From Serratia plymuthica NBRC 102599 (GTDB taxonomy: Bacteria; Pseudomonadota; Gammaproteobacteria; Enterobacterales; Enterobacteriaceae), in contig NZ_BCTU01000020.1 of assembly GCF_001590925.1 (NCBI RefSeq), positions 1 through 64,000 of the forward strand: DNA of 64,000 bases, read 5' to 3'. This document shows positions 20,448-30,010 of the stretch, one piece after another. The translations under genes were made by a program, and so were the position numbers. Below the pieces are notes generated by a model. It had not been told where the DNA came from and did not search any database. It was given only the letters and a program-made list of their open reading frames with translations. Every line of letters begins with the position of its first letter. Within the stretch, counting starts at the first letter, position 1.

Positions 20448-20726
20448 GTGACACTCAAGTGGACGGAACCCGCAATTGCCGATCGTATGGCAATTTATGA
20501 CTACCTGGAAACAAAGAATCCGGCCGCAGCGATAGAAATTGATAGCTTGATTTCAGCAACTGCGACACGACTCTCACAAAACCCGTCCAGTGGAAAACCA
20601 GGCCGAGTACCCGGTACACGTGAAATGGTTATTCATCATTCCTATTTCCTGGTTTATGAATTAATCAACGGGTTAATCATTATGCTGGCCGTAGTGCATG
20701 CCCGCCGTCAGTGGCCCGCCAATTAA
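20448..20726 (+). CDS. RelE/ParE-family toxin
   Basis: 92-residue protein with the RelE/ParE fold pattern: LKWTEPAIADRMAIYDYLE (helical hairpin), SGKPGRVPGTREMVIHHSYFLVYEL (beta-sheet core) and a terminal strand IIMLAVVHARRQWP. Family members are either ribosome-dependent RNases or gyrase inhibitors; the closing VVHARRQWP is common in the ParE/RelE addiction group and does not settle which. It starts with GTG after AAGGA. Its stop abuts the end of btsR on the other strand. Confidence 0.83.
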   Translation: MTLKWTEPAIADRMAIYDYLETKNPAAAIEIDSLISATATRLSQNPSSGKPGRVPGTREMVIHHSYFLVYELINGLIIMLAVVHARRQWPAN

Positions 20727-21452
20727 TCATCCCCGCAGTCCCAGCTCTTCCTTCAGCGCTTTCAGGTAGCGGCGGCTGACCGGCACCGGTTCTCCGGCCG
20801 GCATGATCATCTCCGCCGCGCCGCTGTCCTCGAAGCGAATTTCGCGTACCTGCTCCAGGTTGACCAAATACTGGCGGTGGCAGCGTACCAGCGGCGTGCG
20901 AAGCTCCAACGTCCGCAACGTCAGTTCGGTGAAACACTCCATGCCGTCATTGCGCACCACGAACACCCCGCTCAACCGCGAACGGACAGCTACCACCTCG
21001 TCAAAACGCAACAGGTAAATGCGGCTGTGGCCGGTGCAGGGGATGTATTTCAGATAGCCGGCGCTCTCATCCAGTGCGGCGATATTCTGCTGCCCACGGT
21101 GCTGCTGCAGGCGCTGCAACGTTTTGCTCAACCGCTTCGGCTCCGCCGGTTTCAGCAGATAATCAAACGCGTGTTCTTCAAAGGCCCGCACCGCGTACTC
21201 GTCGTAGGCGGTCAGGAACACGATATGCGGCATGCGGTTGGGATCGAGCATACCCACCATCTCCAGCCCGGTAATGCGCGGCATCTGAATATCCAGGAAC
21301 ACCACGTCCGGCTGCAGGCGGTGGATCCCGCTGATGGCTTCTATCGCGTTGGCGCATTCGCCGACGATGCAGATACCCTCTTCCGCCTCCAGTAAATGCC
21401 GCAGGTTATCGCGTGCGGAAGGTTCATCATCGACAATCAGTACGTTTAACAT
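20727..21452 (-). CDS. btsR: LytTR response regulator BtsR
   Basis: Response regulator of the pyruvate-sensing BtsSR system (formerly YehUT), which in E. coli activates the pyruvate transporter gene btsT. The 241-residue protein has a receiver domain with phosphoacceptor aspartate in [11 protein letters not shown] near 54 and Lys in YLLKPAEP near 105, then a LytTR DNA-binding domain (about 135-238). Its start shares one base with the btsS stop (TGATG), indicating coupling. No btsT lies in the window. Confidence 0.92.
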   Translation of the reverse strand: MLNVLIVDDEPSARDNLRHLLEAEEGICIVGECANAIEAISGIHRLQPDVVFLDIQMPRITGLEMVGMLDPNRMPHIVFLTAYDEYAVRAFEEHAFDYLLKPAEPKRLSKTLQRLQQHRGQQNIAALDESAGYLKYIPCTGHSRIYLLRFDEVVAVRSRLSGVFVVRNDGMECFTELTLRTLELRTPLVRCHRQYLVNLEQVREIRFEDSGAAEMIMPAGEPVPVSRRYLKALKEELGLRG

Positions 21453-23137
21453 CAGGCAGCCCTCGCCAGCGGCACGTTGAGCGTAATGCGGGTAAATGTT
21501 TGCGGTTCGCAGGCCACCTGCACACCATAGCCCTCGCCGTAGCGTACGCGAATGCGCTTATCCACCAGGTTCATCCCCAGCCCGCTGTTGTTCGGCTGCG
21601 GCTGGAACAAGCCGGCGTTATCGGTCACTTGCAGCAACAGACACTCGCCCTCAAGCCGCGCGCCGATATCAATCCGTCCCACGCCCAACAGTTGCGATGT
21701 GCCGTGCTTGATGGCGTTCTCGACGATCGGTTGCAGCGAAAAGGCCGGCAACCGCACCGCCAACAGTTCTGCCGGCAGCGAAACCGCGATCTCCAGCCGA
21801 TCGGCAAAACGCGCCTGCTCAATTTGCAGGTAGGCGTTCACATGTTCCAGCTCGTCAGCCAGGCTGACCTCGTCATCCGAACGTTTCAGGTTTTTGCGGA
21901 AAAAGGTCGAAAGGTACTGCACCAGCTCACAGGCCCGGTCGCCATCACGGCGGATCACCGCCACCAGCGTATTCAGGGCGTTAAACAGGAAGTGCGGGTT
22001 AACCTGCGCATGCAGCAGTTTGATTTCGGACTGCGCCAGTAGCTGTTTATGACGCTCATACTGCCCGGCCATAATCTGCGCGGACAACAGGCTGGCGATA
22101 CCCTCGCCCAGCGTGCGATTGATGGTGCTGAACAACCGGCTTTTCGGTTCGTACAGCTTGATGGTGCCGATCACCCGCTGATTCTCGCCGCGCAGCGGGA
22201 TCACCAGCGTCGAGCCCAGCTTGCAGTTGGGGTTGATCGAGCAGCAGTAGGAAAGCTCGTTACCGTCGGCGTACACCACTTCGTTGTTGTCGATAGCGCG
22301 GTGCGAATGCCCCGATGAGATTGGCGTGCCCGGCAAATGGTGGTCATCGCCAATGCCGATAAACGCCAGCAGCTTCTCGCGATCGGTTATCGCCACCGCG
22401 CCGATGCCCAACTCCTGATAGATTACCCGCGCCACCTTCATGCTGTTTTCCTGATCGAACCCCTGCCGCAAGATGCCCTCGGTACGTTCGGCGATCTTCA
22501 GCGCCTTGGCGGAAAACGCGCTGGTGTATTTCTCGAACATCGCCCGCCGGTCCAGCAGGATTTGCATGAACATCGCCGCCCCCAGGGTATTGGCGATCAA
22601 CATCGGCAAGGCAATGTGCTCCACCAGCCGCAGCGCCTCGTCGAACGGCCGCGCAATCGCCAGGATGATCGCCATCTGCAACACTTCGGTGACCAACGCC
22701 ACGCCGGCGACAAACAAGGGATTAAACAGCAGGTCGATACGCCTGCGGCGCATGGCGATGCTGTGTACCAGCCCGCCTACCAGCCCTTCCGCCACCGTGG
22801 ATACCGCACAAGCGATGTCGGTCATGCCGCCCAGCGTGTAACGGTGCAGGCCACCGGTCAGCCCCACCAGAAAACCGACCGAAGGCCCGCCCAGCAGGCC
22901 CCCCAGCACGGCGCCGATGGCGCGGGTATTGGCTATCGAGCCTTCGACGTGCAAGCCGAAATAGGTGCCCATGATGCAGAACACCGAGAAGATGAGGTAG
23001 CACAACAGCTTATGCGGCAACCGGATGGTCACCTGCGTCAGAGGAATGAATAGCGGAGTTTTGCTCAGTAAATAAGCAATGACAAGATAAACGCACATCT
23101 GCTGCAACAACAGCAGAACCTGGTTAAATTCAAACAT
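21452..23137 (-). CDS. btsS: LytS-type sensor histidine kinase BtsS
   Basis: Membrane sensor kinase for extracellular pyruvate. The 561-residue protein has the 5TM-LytS input domain (about 1-200), a GAF-like region (about 220-345), then a HisK_5TM/LytS kinase core with phospho-histidine in [17 protein letters not shown] near 380 and an ATP-binding N box at [10 protein letters not shown] near 470, then [23 protein letters not shown]. The first base pairs of btsR overlap its stop. Confidence 0.93.
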   Translation of the reverse strand: MFEFNQVLLLLQQMCVYLVIAYLLSKTPLFIPLTQVTIRLPHKLLCYLIFSVFCIMGTYFGLHVEGSIANTRAIGAVLGGLLGGPSVGFLVGLTGGLHRYTLGGMTDIACAVSTVAEGLVGGLVHSIAMRRRRIDLLFNPLFVAGVALVTEVLQMAIILAIARPFDEALRLVEHIALPMLIANTLGAAMFMQILLDRRAMFEKYTSAFSAKALKIAERTEGILRQGFDQENSMKVARVIYQELGIGAVAITDREKLLAFIGIGDDHHLPGTPISSGHSHRAIDNNEVVYADGNELSYCCSINPNCKLGSTLVIPLRGENQRVIGTIKLYEPKSRLFSTINRTLGEGIASLLSAQIMAGQYERHKQLLAQSEIKLLHAQVNPHFLFNALNTLVAVIRRDGDRACELVQYLSTFFRKNLKRSDDEVSLADELEHVNAYLQIEQARFADRLEIAVSLPAELLAVRLPAFSLQPIVENAIKHGTSQLLGVGRIDIGARLEGECLLLQVTDNAGLFQPQPNNSGLGMNLVDKRIRVRYGEGYGVQVACEPQTFTRITLNVPLARAA

Positions 23138-23296
23138 GGCAGCCGCTCATTCCGAGAGAAAACAAAGGCACAACGCCGGGTTTCCGGTCTGATTATAAGC
23201 GGGCTATTAAAACATGCGGCGGGGAAGAAAACAGTGATGCAGGCAAAGCTTCGGAACGAAGGAACGGCCGACCCCTACGGGATCGGCACAGAAAAT

Positions 23297-23866
23297 TTAT
23301 GGCAGCACTTTGGCTGACAAAATGACGATAGGCTTGCTCGGCACATTCTGGTACGGGCCCACATTGCCGGTCGGCGCCTGGGAAATTTTGTCCACCACGT
23401 CCATGCCCTTAACCACTTTGCCGAACACCGCGTAACCGAAGTCGCGCTGGCCGTGATCCAGGAAAGCGTTATCCGCCACGTTCAGGAAGAACTGGCTGGT
23501 GGCGCTGTCTTTATCGGCGGTACGCGCCATCGAGATGGTGCCGCGCAGGTTGCGCAGACCGTTATCGGCTTCGTTCTTGATTGGCGCGTTAGTGGTTTTT
23601 TGCTGCATATCCGCAGTAAAACCGCCGCCCTGAACCATAAAGCCCGGGATCACGCGGTGGAAAATGGTGTTGTTGTAATAGCCGCTGTTCACGTAGTCGA
23701 CGAAGTTCTTGGTGGAAACCGGAGCCTTCTGACTGTCGAGCGCCAATTCGATATTCCCTGCCGAGGTGGTCAGCATGACATGAGTTTCACCGGCGGCAAA
23801 CGCTGCGGGTGTCATTGCTGTCAGGGAACACAGCGCAACGAAGGTCACTAAAGTACGTTTGAACAT
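23297..23866 (-). CDS. ppiA: Periplasmic peptidyl-prolyl cis-trans isomerase A (cyclophilin)
   Basis: Exported cyclophilin that isomerizes proline bonds in periplasmic proteins. The 189-residue precursor has a signal peptide ([15 protein letters not shown], cleavage after AFA at about 23). Cyclophilin signature [15 protein letters not shown] near 63 and active-site segments [20 protein letters not shown] near 120 are intact. The ATG at 23866 follows AAAGGA by 7 bases; an in-frame upstream reading is not needed. In E. coli ppiA lies next to tsgA; here a beta-glucoside locus separates them. Confidence 0.95.
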   Translation of the reverse strand: MFKRTLVTFVALCSLTAMTPAAFAAGETHVMLTTSAGNIELALDSQKAPVSTKNFVDYVNSGYYNNTIFHRVIPGFMVQGGGFTADMQQKTTNAPIKNEADNGLRNLRGTISMARTADKDSATSQFFLNVADNAFLDHGQRDFGYAVFGKVVKGMDVVDKISQAPTGNVGPYQNVPSKPIVILSAKVLP

Positions 23867-24210
23867 TAACGGGTCCTTTCTCTGAGAGACAAACAACGGA
23901 AAAGCGCTTTGATTCTAAAGAGCTGTACCTGCGAGTGCCAGCCATTTACCTATATTTACGCAATTGAAGGGGCATATCTTGGCCGGTCGCCGTTTTTACT
24001 GCCGAAAGTATGATCGCCGCGGCCCCTTTTGCCAACTGCATCACGCATTTTTTGCCCTTTTCACACCTTCGTCGCTTTTTGCGACGCAACTCCCGGTTTA
24101 GTTCTCGATTCCCGTTACTCTACATAAATGAGAGCGCTCTCATTTTTTGAGAGACCGAGATTAACGTATGCCCGCCGGCACCGCTGTCGCGCGATAACAG
24201 GAGAAATAAC
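23867..24210. other. Intergenic region between ppiA and the beta-glucoside locus
   Basis: 344 bp between divergent genes. It holds the ppiA leader at the left, a palindromic operator at 24126-24145, and at the right the ribosome-binding site AGGAG of the PTS IIA gene. No other ORF or RNA gene is evident. Confidence 0.7.
24126..24145. promoter_or_regulatory. Perfect palindromic operator (LacI/GalR type)
   Basis: A perfect 20-bp palindrome with half-site AAATGAGAGC and a central CG step, the form bound by LacI/GalR-family dimers. It lies 65 bp upstream of the PTS IIA start. The LacI-family gene at 25960 is the obvious candidate to bind it. Confidence 0.75.
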
Positions 24211-24561
24211 GTGAGTGAATTGATGACTGAAATCAGCCCCGATTTTGAAAGCACCATCATGGAACTGCTGGTGTTCTCCGGTGGCGCCCGCAGCAGTGCC
24301 CTGATGGCGCTGCAACAGGCGCGTGCCGGGGACTTTACTGCGTCAGCCAAACACATGGCCGAATCGAAACAGTCGGTGAAAAAGGCGCACCTTATCCAGA
24401 CCCAGTTGATCGGCCTGGATGAAGGCTGCGGCAAACTGACCATCAACCTGATTACCGTTCATGCGCAGGACCACCTGATGAACGCCATGGTGATCCAGGA
24501 TCTGGCAGACGACATGATTGAACTTTACCGCCGTCAGGCACTGTTGGAGACTCGCGCATGA
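24211..24561 (+). CDS. PTS lactose/cellobiose-family enzyme IIA component
   Basis: Phosphocarrier that passes phosphate from HPr to an EIIB for uptake and phosphorylation of beta-glucosides or chitobiose. The 116-residue protein has the three-helix IIA-Lac fold with the phosphorylated histidine in VHAQDHLMNAM near 90. GTG start after AGGAG. The stop overlaps the next gene as ATGA. No EIIB or EIIC gene is present in this cluster, so it must work with a permease encoded elsewhere. Confidence 0.9.
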   Translation: MSELMTEISPDFESTIMELLVFSGGARSSALMALQQARAGDFTASAKHMAESKQSVKKAHLIQTQLIGLDEGCGKLTINLITVHAQDHLMNAMVIQDLADDMIELYRRQALLETRA

Positions 24562-25865
24562 ATTCGTTGAAAATCGCCGTTATCGGCGGCGGCAGCAGCT
24601 ACACGCCAGAGTTGGTCGATGGACTAATCCAGCGCATCGAAGAACTGCCGGTGACCGAATTGGCGCTGGTGGATGTTGAACCGGGCCGCGAAAAGGTAGA
24701 GATCATCGCCGCGCTGACCCGGCGCATGCTGGCGCGCAATGGGCTGGAGCAGGTGAAAGTCAGCGTGCATTTCGAGCTGGATGACGCCATTCGCGGTGCC
24801 CACTTCGTCCTGACCCAGTTCCGCGTCGGCCAGTTGCCGGCACGCGCCGCCGACGAGCGTCTCGGCCTGAAATACGATTTGATCGGCCAGGAAACGACCG
24901 GCGTGGGCGGCTTCGCCAAAGCGCTGCGCACCATCCCAGTCATGCTGGATATTGCGCGCAGAGTGGAAAAGCTGGCGCCGGACGCCTGGATCATTAACTT
25001 CACCAACCCGGCCGGCATCGTCACCGAAGCGGTTTCCCGCTACACCAAAGCGAAAATTATCGGCCTGTGCAACGTGCCGATCAGCATGCACCACATGATC
25101 GCCACTATGTTAAAAAGCGCCTATGAAGACGTGCAGTTGCAGTTCGCCGGGTTGAACCACATGGTGTGGGTGCATCAGGTGCTGCAAAACGGCCATGACG
25201 TAACCGACAAGGTGATCGACATGCTGTGCGACGGCGCGGCGCTGACCATGAACAACATCAAGGAAGAGCCGTGGCAACCGGACTTCCTGCGCGCCGTAGG
25301 TGCCATCCCCTGCCCGTATCATCGCTATTTCTACCAGACCAAAGAGATGCTGGCCGAAGAAGTGGCCGCGGCGGCCGAGCGCGGCACCCGTGCCGAGCAA
25401 GTGATGAAGGTGGAGAAAGAACTGTTTGAGCTGTATGCCGATCCTCAGCTCGACAGCAAGCCTGAACAGCTGAGTTTTCGCGGTGGATCATACTATTCGG
25501 AAGTGGCGCTGGAGCTAATTCGTGCGATCCATAATAATCTCGGTACGCAATTAGTCGTCAATACCGCAAACCGGGGCGCCATTCGCGGCTTACCGGACGA
25601 TGCCGTGATAGAAACCAACTGCATCGTCGATGCGCAGGGCGCGCACCCGCTGACCTTCGGCACGCTGCCGGATTCCATGCACGCGCTGACCCAGCAGGTG
25701 AAGGCCTACGAGCGCCTGACCATCGAAGCTGCAGTGCATGGCGATCGTCGCAGCGGGCTGCTGGCGCTGGTCACCAATCCGCTGGTGGCCAATGCCAACG
25801 TGGCGCAGCCGCTGCTGGAAGAGGTGCTGGCGGTGAATGCGCCTTATCTGCCGCAGTTTAAATAA
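24558..25865 (+). CDS. 6-phospho-beta-glucosidase, glycoside hydrolase family 4
   Basis: NAD- and metal-dependent hydrolase that cleaves 6-phospho-beta-glucosides made by a PTS. The 435-residue protein shows the N-terminal NAD-binding motif VIGGGSSYTPELV, the metal-binding cysteine in GLCNVPISMHH near 172 and histidine in AGLNHMVWVH near 200. Relatives include CelF/ChbF and LicH. Coupling with the PTS IIA gene supports a phosphorylated disaccharide substrate; cellobiose, arbutin/salicin-type and chitobiose cannot be distinguished here. Confidence 0.9.
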   Translation: MNSLKIAVIGGGSSYTPELVDGLIQRIEELPVTELALVDVEPGREKVEIIAALTRRMLARNGLEQVKVSVHFELDDAIRGAHFVLTQFRVGQLPARAADERLGLKYDLIGQETTGVGGFAKALRTIPVMLDIARRVEKLAPDAWIINFTNPAGIVTEAVSRYTKAKIIGLCNVPISMHHMIATMLKSAYEDVQLQFAGLNHMVWVHQVLQNGHDVTDKVIDMLCDGAALTMNNIKEEPWQPDFLRAVGAIPCPYHRYFYQTKEMLAEEVAAAAERGTRAEQVMKVEKELFELYADPQLDSKPEQLSFRGGSYYSEVALELIRAIHNNLGTQLVVNTANRGAIRGLPDDAVIETNCIVDAQGAHPLTFGTLPDSMHALTQQVKAYERLTIEAAVHGDRRSGLLALVTNPLVANANVAQPLLEEVLAVNAPYLPQFK

Positions 25866-25914
25866 CCGCCTGGCGGGACGTGGTTGCTGATACATTGCTA
25901 TACCTACTATGCAG

Positions 25915-25940
25915 GGGTTCGGTTCGCCGAACCCGGTTTT
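25915..25940 (+). terminator. Hairpin with UUCG loop between the GH4 gene and the LacI-family gene
   Basis: Perfect 8-bp stem GGGTTCGG/CCGAACCC closing a TTCG tetraloop, followed by GGTTTTAG. It lies 50 bp past the hydrolase stop and 20 bp before the regulator start. It could end the IIA-hydrolase transcript or attenuate readthrough into the regulator. Confidence 0.55.
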
Positions 25941-25959
25941 AGCCGTAATCAGGAGTCGG

Positions 25960-26943
25960 ATGATGGTGACACTGGAAGATGTCGCAGCATTGGCGGGCGT
26001 GTCTCGCGCCACCGTGTCACGCGTAGTGAATGGCGATACCAACGTTAAAGCCCCGACCCGCGAGAAGGTTGAACGGGCGGTAGCCCAGCTCGGTTATACC
26101 CCCAACCCCGCCGCCCGCGCGTTGGCCTCCAGCCACAGCAATACGCTGGGCCTGGTCACCACCTCGTATCGCGGCGGTTTCTTCGGCGCGCTGATGGATT
26201 TTGTGCAAACCGAAGCCGAATCCCAGGGTAAACAGCTGCTGGTGACCCAAGGCCGCAGCAGCGCGGAAAACGAATGGCGGGCAATCCAGCGGCTGTTCAA
26301 CCTGCGCTGTGACGGGGTGATCCTGCACGTGCGTTTCCTCAGCGACGACCAACTGCGCCAACTGGCGGCGGAGCAACGCAGCTTTGTGCTGCTCGATCGC
26401 CTGGTGCCCGGTCTGGAAGACCGCTGCGTCACCTTTGATCACCCGCTCGCCAGCCGCATGGCCACGCAACAGTTGATCGAGGCCGGTCACCGGCGTATCG
26501 CCTGCATCAGCGGCCCAAGCGAGCGGATTTCCAGCCGGCTGCGGCTGCAGGGTTTCGAACAGGCGATGCAGGCTGCGCATATCAAGCCGCTGGCCTGCGT
26601 GGAAGGGGTTTACGACCTGGAAAGCGGCTACCGTTGTGCCGACCGACTGCTGCAACTGGAAACCCTGCCCACCGCCATTTACTGCTGTAACGAAGAGATG
26701 GCCATCGGCGCGCTGCTGGCGCTCAACGAGCACCGCCTGCGGGTACCGCAAGATATCTCGCTGATCTGCTACGACAGCGGCGAGCGCGCGCCCTTCGTGC
26801 GACCGGCGCTGACCAGCGTACATTTCCCGATTACCGAGATGGCGCAATACGCCACGCGGCTGCTGATTGATCCGACCACCCCGCACATCAGCTTCGCGCC
26901 GACGATCATCAGCCGCGACTCGATTGTGACGATAAGCAAATAG
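25960..26943 (+). CDS. LacI-family transcriptional regulator (AscG-like)
   Basis: Sugar-responsive repressor. The N-terminal helix-turn-helix TLEDVAALAGVSRATVSRVVNGDTNV is typical, with the hinge region ALASSHSNTLGLV near 57, followed by a periplasmic-binding-protein-like effector domain of about 270 residues. It resembles E. coli AscG in architecture (327 residues). Two adjacent ATGs (25960, 25963) lie behind AGGAG; the second has the better spacing. It most likely represses the upstream PTS IIA/hydrolase pair through the palindrome at 24126-24145. Confidence 0.9.
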   Translation: MMVTLEDVAALAGVSRATVSRVVNGDTNVKAPTREKVERAVAQLGYTPNPAARALASSHSNTLGLVTTSYRGGFFGALMDFVQTEAESQGKQLLVTQGRSSAENEWRAIQRLFNLRCDGVILHVRFLSDDQLRQLAAEQRSFVLLDRLVPGLEDRCVTFDHPLASRMATQQLIEAGHRRIACISGPSERISSRLRLQGFEQAMQAAHIKPLACVEGVYDLESGYRCADRLLQLETLPTAIYCCNEEMAIGALLALNEHRLRVPQDISLICYDSGERAPFVRPALTSVHFPITEMAQYATRLLIDPTTPHISFAPTIISRDSIVTISK

Positions 26944-27099
26944 ATCACAAAAAAATTTCACGACCTTTCATTGATTGCATCAAAAAATCGACAGCCATCA
27001 CAAAAACTCCCGTTGTCTGTGCTAGGATCCGCTCCCTGGTGGCCTGATCGGGACTTTTCTGCTTTTACAAGGAAAAGCCAGCGGCCTTAACCCAGTGTT

Positions 27100-27162
27100 A
27101 TATCCCATGAATTTCAAATTGCAGCTGGGCGCCCAACTGCGGTTTGAAAGGCGACGGGTGTA
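27100..27162. repeat. Short palindromic intergenic repeat, copy 1 (hairpin form)
   Basis: About 62 bp with inverted arms: left arm ATCCC...TTTCAAATTGCAG and right arm CTGCGGTTTGAAA...GGGTGT around a central GGGCGCCC. It shares the core TTTCAA-NN-GCAG with copies at 37626, 38604 and 58606. Confidence 0.7.
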
Positions 27163-27191
27163 ATCCTAACAGACATAATCAGGCCTATATA

Positions 27192-28376
27192 ATGAATGAC
27201 AGCAACCGTCTACGGCTTACCTGGATCAGCTATTTTTCTTACGCGCTGACCGGCGCTTTAGTTATCGTCACAGGGATGGTGATGGGGAACATTGCAGAGT
27301 ACTTTAATCTGCCGGTTTCCAGCATGAGCAACACCTTTACTTTCCTTAACGCCGGCATCTTGATTTCGATCTTCCTCAACGCCTGGTTGATGGAAATCAT
27401 TCCGCTGAAGCGTCAACTGATGTTTGGCTTTATCCTGATGGTACTGGCTGTCGCCGGGCTGATGGTGACCAAGAGCCTGACGATGTTCTCCCTGTGCATG
27501 TTTATCCTTGGCGTGGTCAGCGGCATCACCATGTCGATAGGCACCTTCCTGATCACCCATATGTACGCCGGCCGCCAGCGCGGTTCGCGCCTGCTGTTCA
27601 CTGACTCTTTCTTCAGCATGGCCGGGATGATCTTCCCGATTGTCGCCGCGATGCTGCTGGCGCGTCATATCGGCTGGTACTGGGTGTATGCCTGCATCGG
27701 CCTGCTGTACGTGGGCATCTTCGTGCTGACCCTGTTCTCCGAGTTCCCGGTGCTGGGCAACAAAGGCGCCAATGCCGGCCAGCCGGTAGCGAAAGAGAAA
27801 TGGGGTGTCGGCGTGCTGTTCCTGTCGATCGCCGCTCTGTGCTATATCCTCGGTCAGTTGGGCTTTATCCAATGGGTGCCGGAATACGCCACCAAGTCCT
27901 TCGGGATGGACATCGGCCAGGCCGGTAAGCTGGTAAGCGATTTCTGGACCTCGTACATGGTTGGCATGTGGGTGTTCAGCTTTATCCTGCGCTTCTTTGA
28001 CTTGCAACGTATCGTCACCGTGCTGGCCGCTCTGGCGACCGGCGCGATGTACCTGTTCGTCAGCACCGACAATCCGGAACACCTGGGCTACTACATTATG
28101 GCTTTGGGCTTTGTTTCCAGCGCGATCTACACCACGCTGATCACCCTAGGCTCGCTGCAAACCAAGGTGTCCTCACCGAAACTGGTTAACTTCATCCTGA
28201 CCTGCGGCACCATCGGCACCATGCTGACCTTCGTGGTCACCGGCCCGATCGTGGCCAAAGGCGGCGCACACGCTGCGCTGACCACCGCCAACGGCCTGTA
28301 CCTGGCGGTGTTCGTCATGTGTCTGCTGCTCGGTTTCGTTACCAAGCACCGCAGCCACGGTCACGTGACGCACTAA
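27192..28376 (+). CDS. tsgA: MFS transporter TsgA
   Basis: Major facilitator superfamily membrane protein; tsgA is named from a tellurite/selenite-related genetic screen, and its substrate is not established. The 394-residue protein has about 12 hydrophobic segments and follows E. coli TsgA closely ([52 protein letters not shown]). I place the start at [11 protein letters not shown]; the longer frame upstream runs into the palindromic repeat. It is followed by a strong bidirectional terminator shared with the cytosine deaminase gene. Confidence 0.95.
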   Translation: MNDSNRLRLTWISYFSYALTGALVIVTGMVMGNIAEYFNLPVSSMSNTFTFLNAGILISIFLNAWLMEIIPLKRQLMFGFILMVLAVAGLMVTKSLTMFSLCMFILGVVSGITMSIGTFLITHMYAGRQRGSRLLFTDSFFSMAGMIFPIVAAMLLARHIGWYWVYACIGLLYVGIFVLTLFSEFPVLGNKGANAGQPVAKEKWGVGVLFLSIAALCYILGQLGFIQWVPEYATKSFGMDIGQAGKLVSDFWTSYMVGMWVFSFILRFFDLQRIVTVLAALATGAMYLFVSTDNPEHLGYYIMALGFVSSAIYTTLITLGSLQTKVSSPKLVNFILTCGTIGTMLTFVVTGPIVAKGGAHAALTTANGLYLAVFVMCLLLGFVTKHRSHGHVTH

Positions 28377-28394
28377 TCTGCCGTCAGTGACATC

Positions 28395-28421
28395 AAAAAG
28401 GCGCCTAAGGCGCCTTTTTTT
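28395..28421. terminator. Bidirectional terminator between tsgA and codA
   Basis: Stem AAAAAGGCGCC/GGCGCCTTTTT with loop TAA and T-runs on both strands, between convergent genes. Confidence 0.9.
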
Positions 28422-28438
28422 ATGGAAATGCCCACGCC

Positions 28439-29722
28439 TTAGCGCCGGAAATCCACCTTCTCATCCTGCGCCAGATACAGCGTGGTTTCCGCCGGCCGGG
28501 TCTCGGCAATCACCGCCCCCTGACGAATCGAATAGCGCACCGGAGTCTGACGGCGCACCGCGTCAAAGCCGCTTTCCGCCGGCAGGATCACCAGGTTGGC
28601 GCTGTTGCCCGCCGCCAGGCCATAATCGGTCAGGTGCAGGGTGCGCGCGCTGTGGCTGGTGATCAGTTTCAGCCCGTCGTCAATCTGGCCGTATCCCATC
28701 AGTTGGCAGACGTGCAGCCCCATGTGCAGGACTTGCAGCATATTGGCGGTCCCCAGCGGATACCAGGGATCGAAGACGTCGTCGTGGCCAAAGCAGACGT
28801 TAATCTCCGCTTCCAGCATTTCTTTCACCCGCGTGATGCCGCGCCGTTTCGGGTAGCTGTCGAAGCGCCCCTGCAGGTGAATATTGACCAGCGGGTTAGC
28901 GACAAAGTTGATGCCGGACATTTTCAACAGGCGGAACAGCCGTGACGTGTAAGCACCGTTATAGGAGTGCATCGCGGTGGTATGGCTGGCGGTCACCTTG
29001 GCGCCCATATTCAGCTTCAGCGCCAGCGCCGCCACGGTTTCGACAAAGCGCGACTGCTCATCGTCAATCTCATCGCAGTGTACGTCCACCAGCCGATCGT
29101 ATTTTTGCGCCAGCGCAAAGGCCTTGTGCAGCGATTCTACGCCGTATTCGCGCGTGAACTCGAAGTGCGGAATGGCCCCCACCACGTCAGCCCCCAGCCG
29201 CAGCGCCTCTTCCAGCAATGCCTCGCCGTTGGGATAGGACATAATGCCTTCCTGCGGGAAAGCGACGATTTGCAGCGTCACCCAGGGCGCGACCTCCTGC
29301 TTCACCTCCAGCATGGCGCGCAGCGCGGTCAGGGTCGGATCGGAGACGTCAACATGGGTACGCACGTACTGCACGCCGTTGGCGATCTGCCATTTCAGCG
29401 TCTGCCAGGCGCGTTGTTTGACGTCCTCATGGGTCAGCAATGCCTTGCGCTCCGCCCAGCGCTCAATGCCTTCAAACAGGGTGCCGGACTGGTTCCAGGC
29501 TGGCTGTCCGGCGGTCTGGGTGGTGTCCAAATGGATATGCGGCTCGACAAACGCCGGCAGCGCCAGCCCGCCTTGCGCATCAAGCACGTCGCTGCGCCAC
29601 TCCGGCCCCTCAGGTTGCGGCACCAGATGGGCAATGCGCCCCTGCTCAATGGCCAGTTGCCACAACCCTTCATGCCCGCTCAAACGCAGGTTGTCGATAA
29701 ACTTCAATGGACTCTGGGCCAC
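28439..29722 (-). CDS. codA: Cytosine deaminase CodA
   Basis: Metal-dependent amidohydrolase that converts cytosine to uracil and ammonia for pyrimidine salvage. The 427-residue protein has the E. coli length and all landmarks: metal ligands in [16 protein letters not shown] near 62-64, [15 protein letters not shown] near 213, [14 protein letters not shown] near 245, and the catalytic aspartate in [18 protein letters not shown] near 312. GTG start preceded by AGAGG. In E. coli the cytosine permease gene codB precedes codA; none is next to it here. Confidence 0.94.
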   Translation of the reverse strand: MAQSPLKFIDNLRLSGHEGLWQLAIEQGRIAHLVPQPEGPEWRSDVLDAQGGLALPAFVEPHIHLDTTQTAGQPAWNQSGTLFEGIERWAERKALLTHEDVKQRAWQTLKWQIANGVQYVRTHVDVSDPTLTALRAMLEVKQEVAPWVTLQIVAFPQEGIMSYPNGEALLEEALRLGADVVGAIPHFEFTREYGVESLHKAFALAQKYDRLVDVHCDEIDDEQSRFVETVAALALKLNMGAKVTASHTTAMHSYNGAYTSRLFRLLKMSGINFVANPLVNIHLQGRFDSYPKRRGITRVKEMLEAEINVCFGHDDVFDPWYPLGTANMLQVLHMGLHVCQLMGYGQIDDGLKLITSHSARTLHLTDYGLAAGNSANLVILPAESGFDAVRRQTPVRYSIRQGAVIAETRPAETTLYLAQDEKVDFRR

Positions 29723-29909
29723 CCTTCACCTCTGCTGTTACGGCTCGTTTTATTCATCATACTGGCAGAGGATCCGGCTGACAAAGCCGCAAAAAGTTTA
29801 TTACTCCTTCCGCTACTCCCGAAGGGGTAAGGTTCGCAGCAACTGGCTCGTTTCAGCTAAAGATGAATAAAAACCGCAACTTATCAAATATCTAGAAAAA
29901 TCATCCATA

Positions 29910-29980
29910 TACCACATTAGAGGTATATGAAGGTGCACTTGATTTGCATCAATAAATTGCCCGTGGGGAGGCATAAGGTA
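29910..29980 (+). promoter_or_regulatory. nirB promoter: NarL/NarP site and FNR site
   Basis: A NarL/NarP 7-2-7 site (29910-29925, TACCACA-TT-AGAGGTA) is followed by a perfect FNR box TTGAT-TTGC-ATCAA (29939-29952). Their centres are 28 bp apart, exactly the E. coli nirB spacing (-69.5 and -41.5). That places the transcription start near 29987 and a weak -10 (TAAGGT) at about 29974-29979. Confidence 0.88.
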
Positions 29981-30010
29981 AGCCTAGGAAATCAGAATTT
30001 TGAGGCAATA

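Noticed and set aside
26973-26990. FNR-like sequence TTGATTGCATCAA upstream of tsgA
   Set aside because: The half-sites are 3 bp apart instead of the required 4, so it is not a functional FNR match by the known rule.
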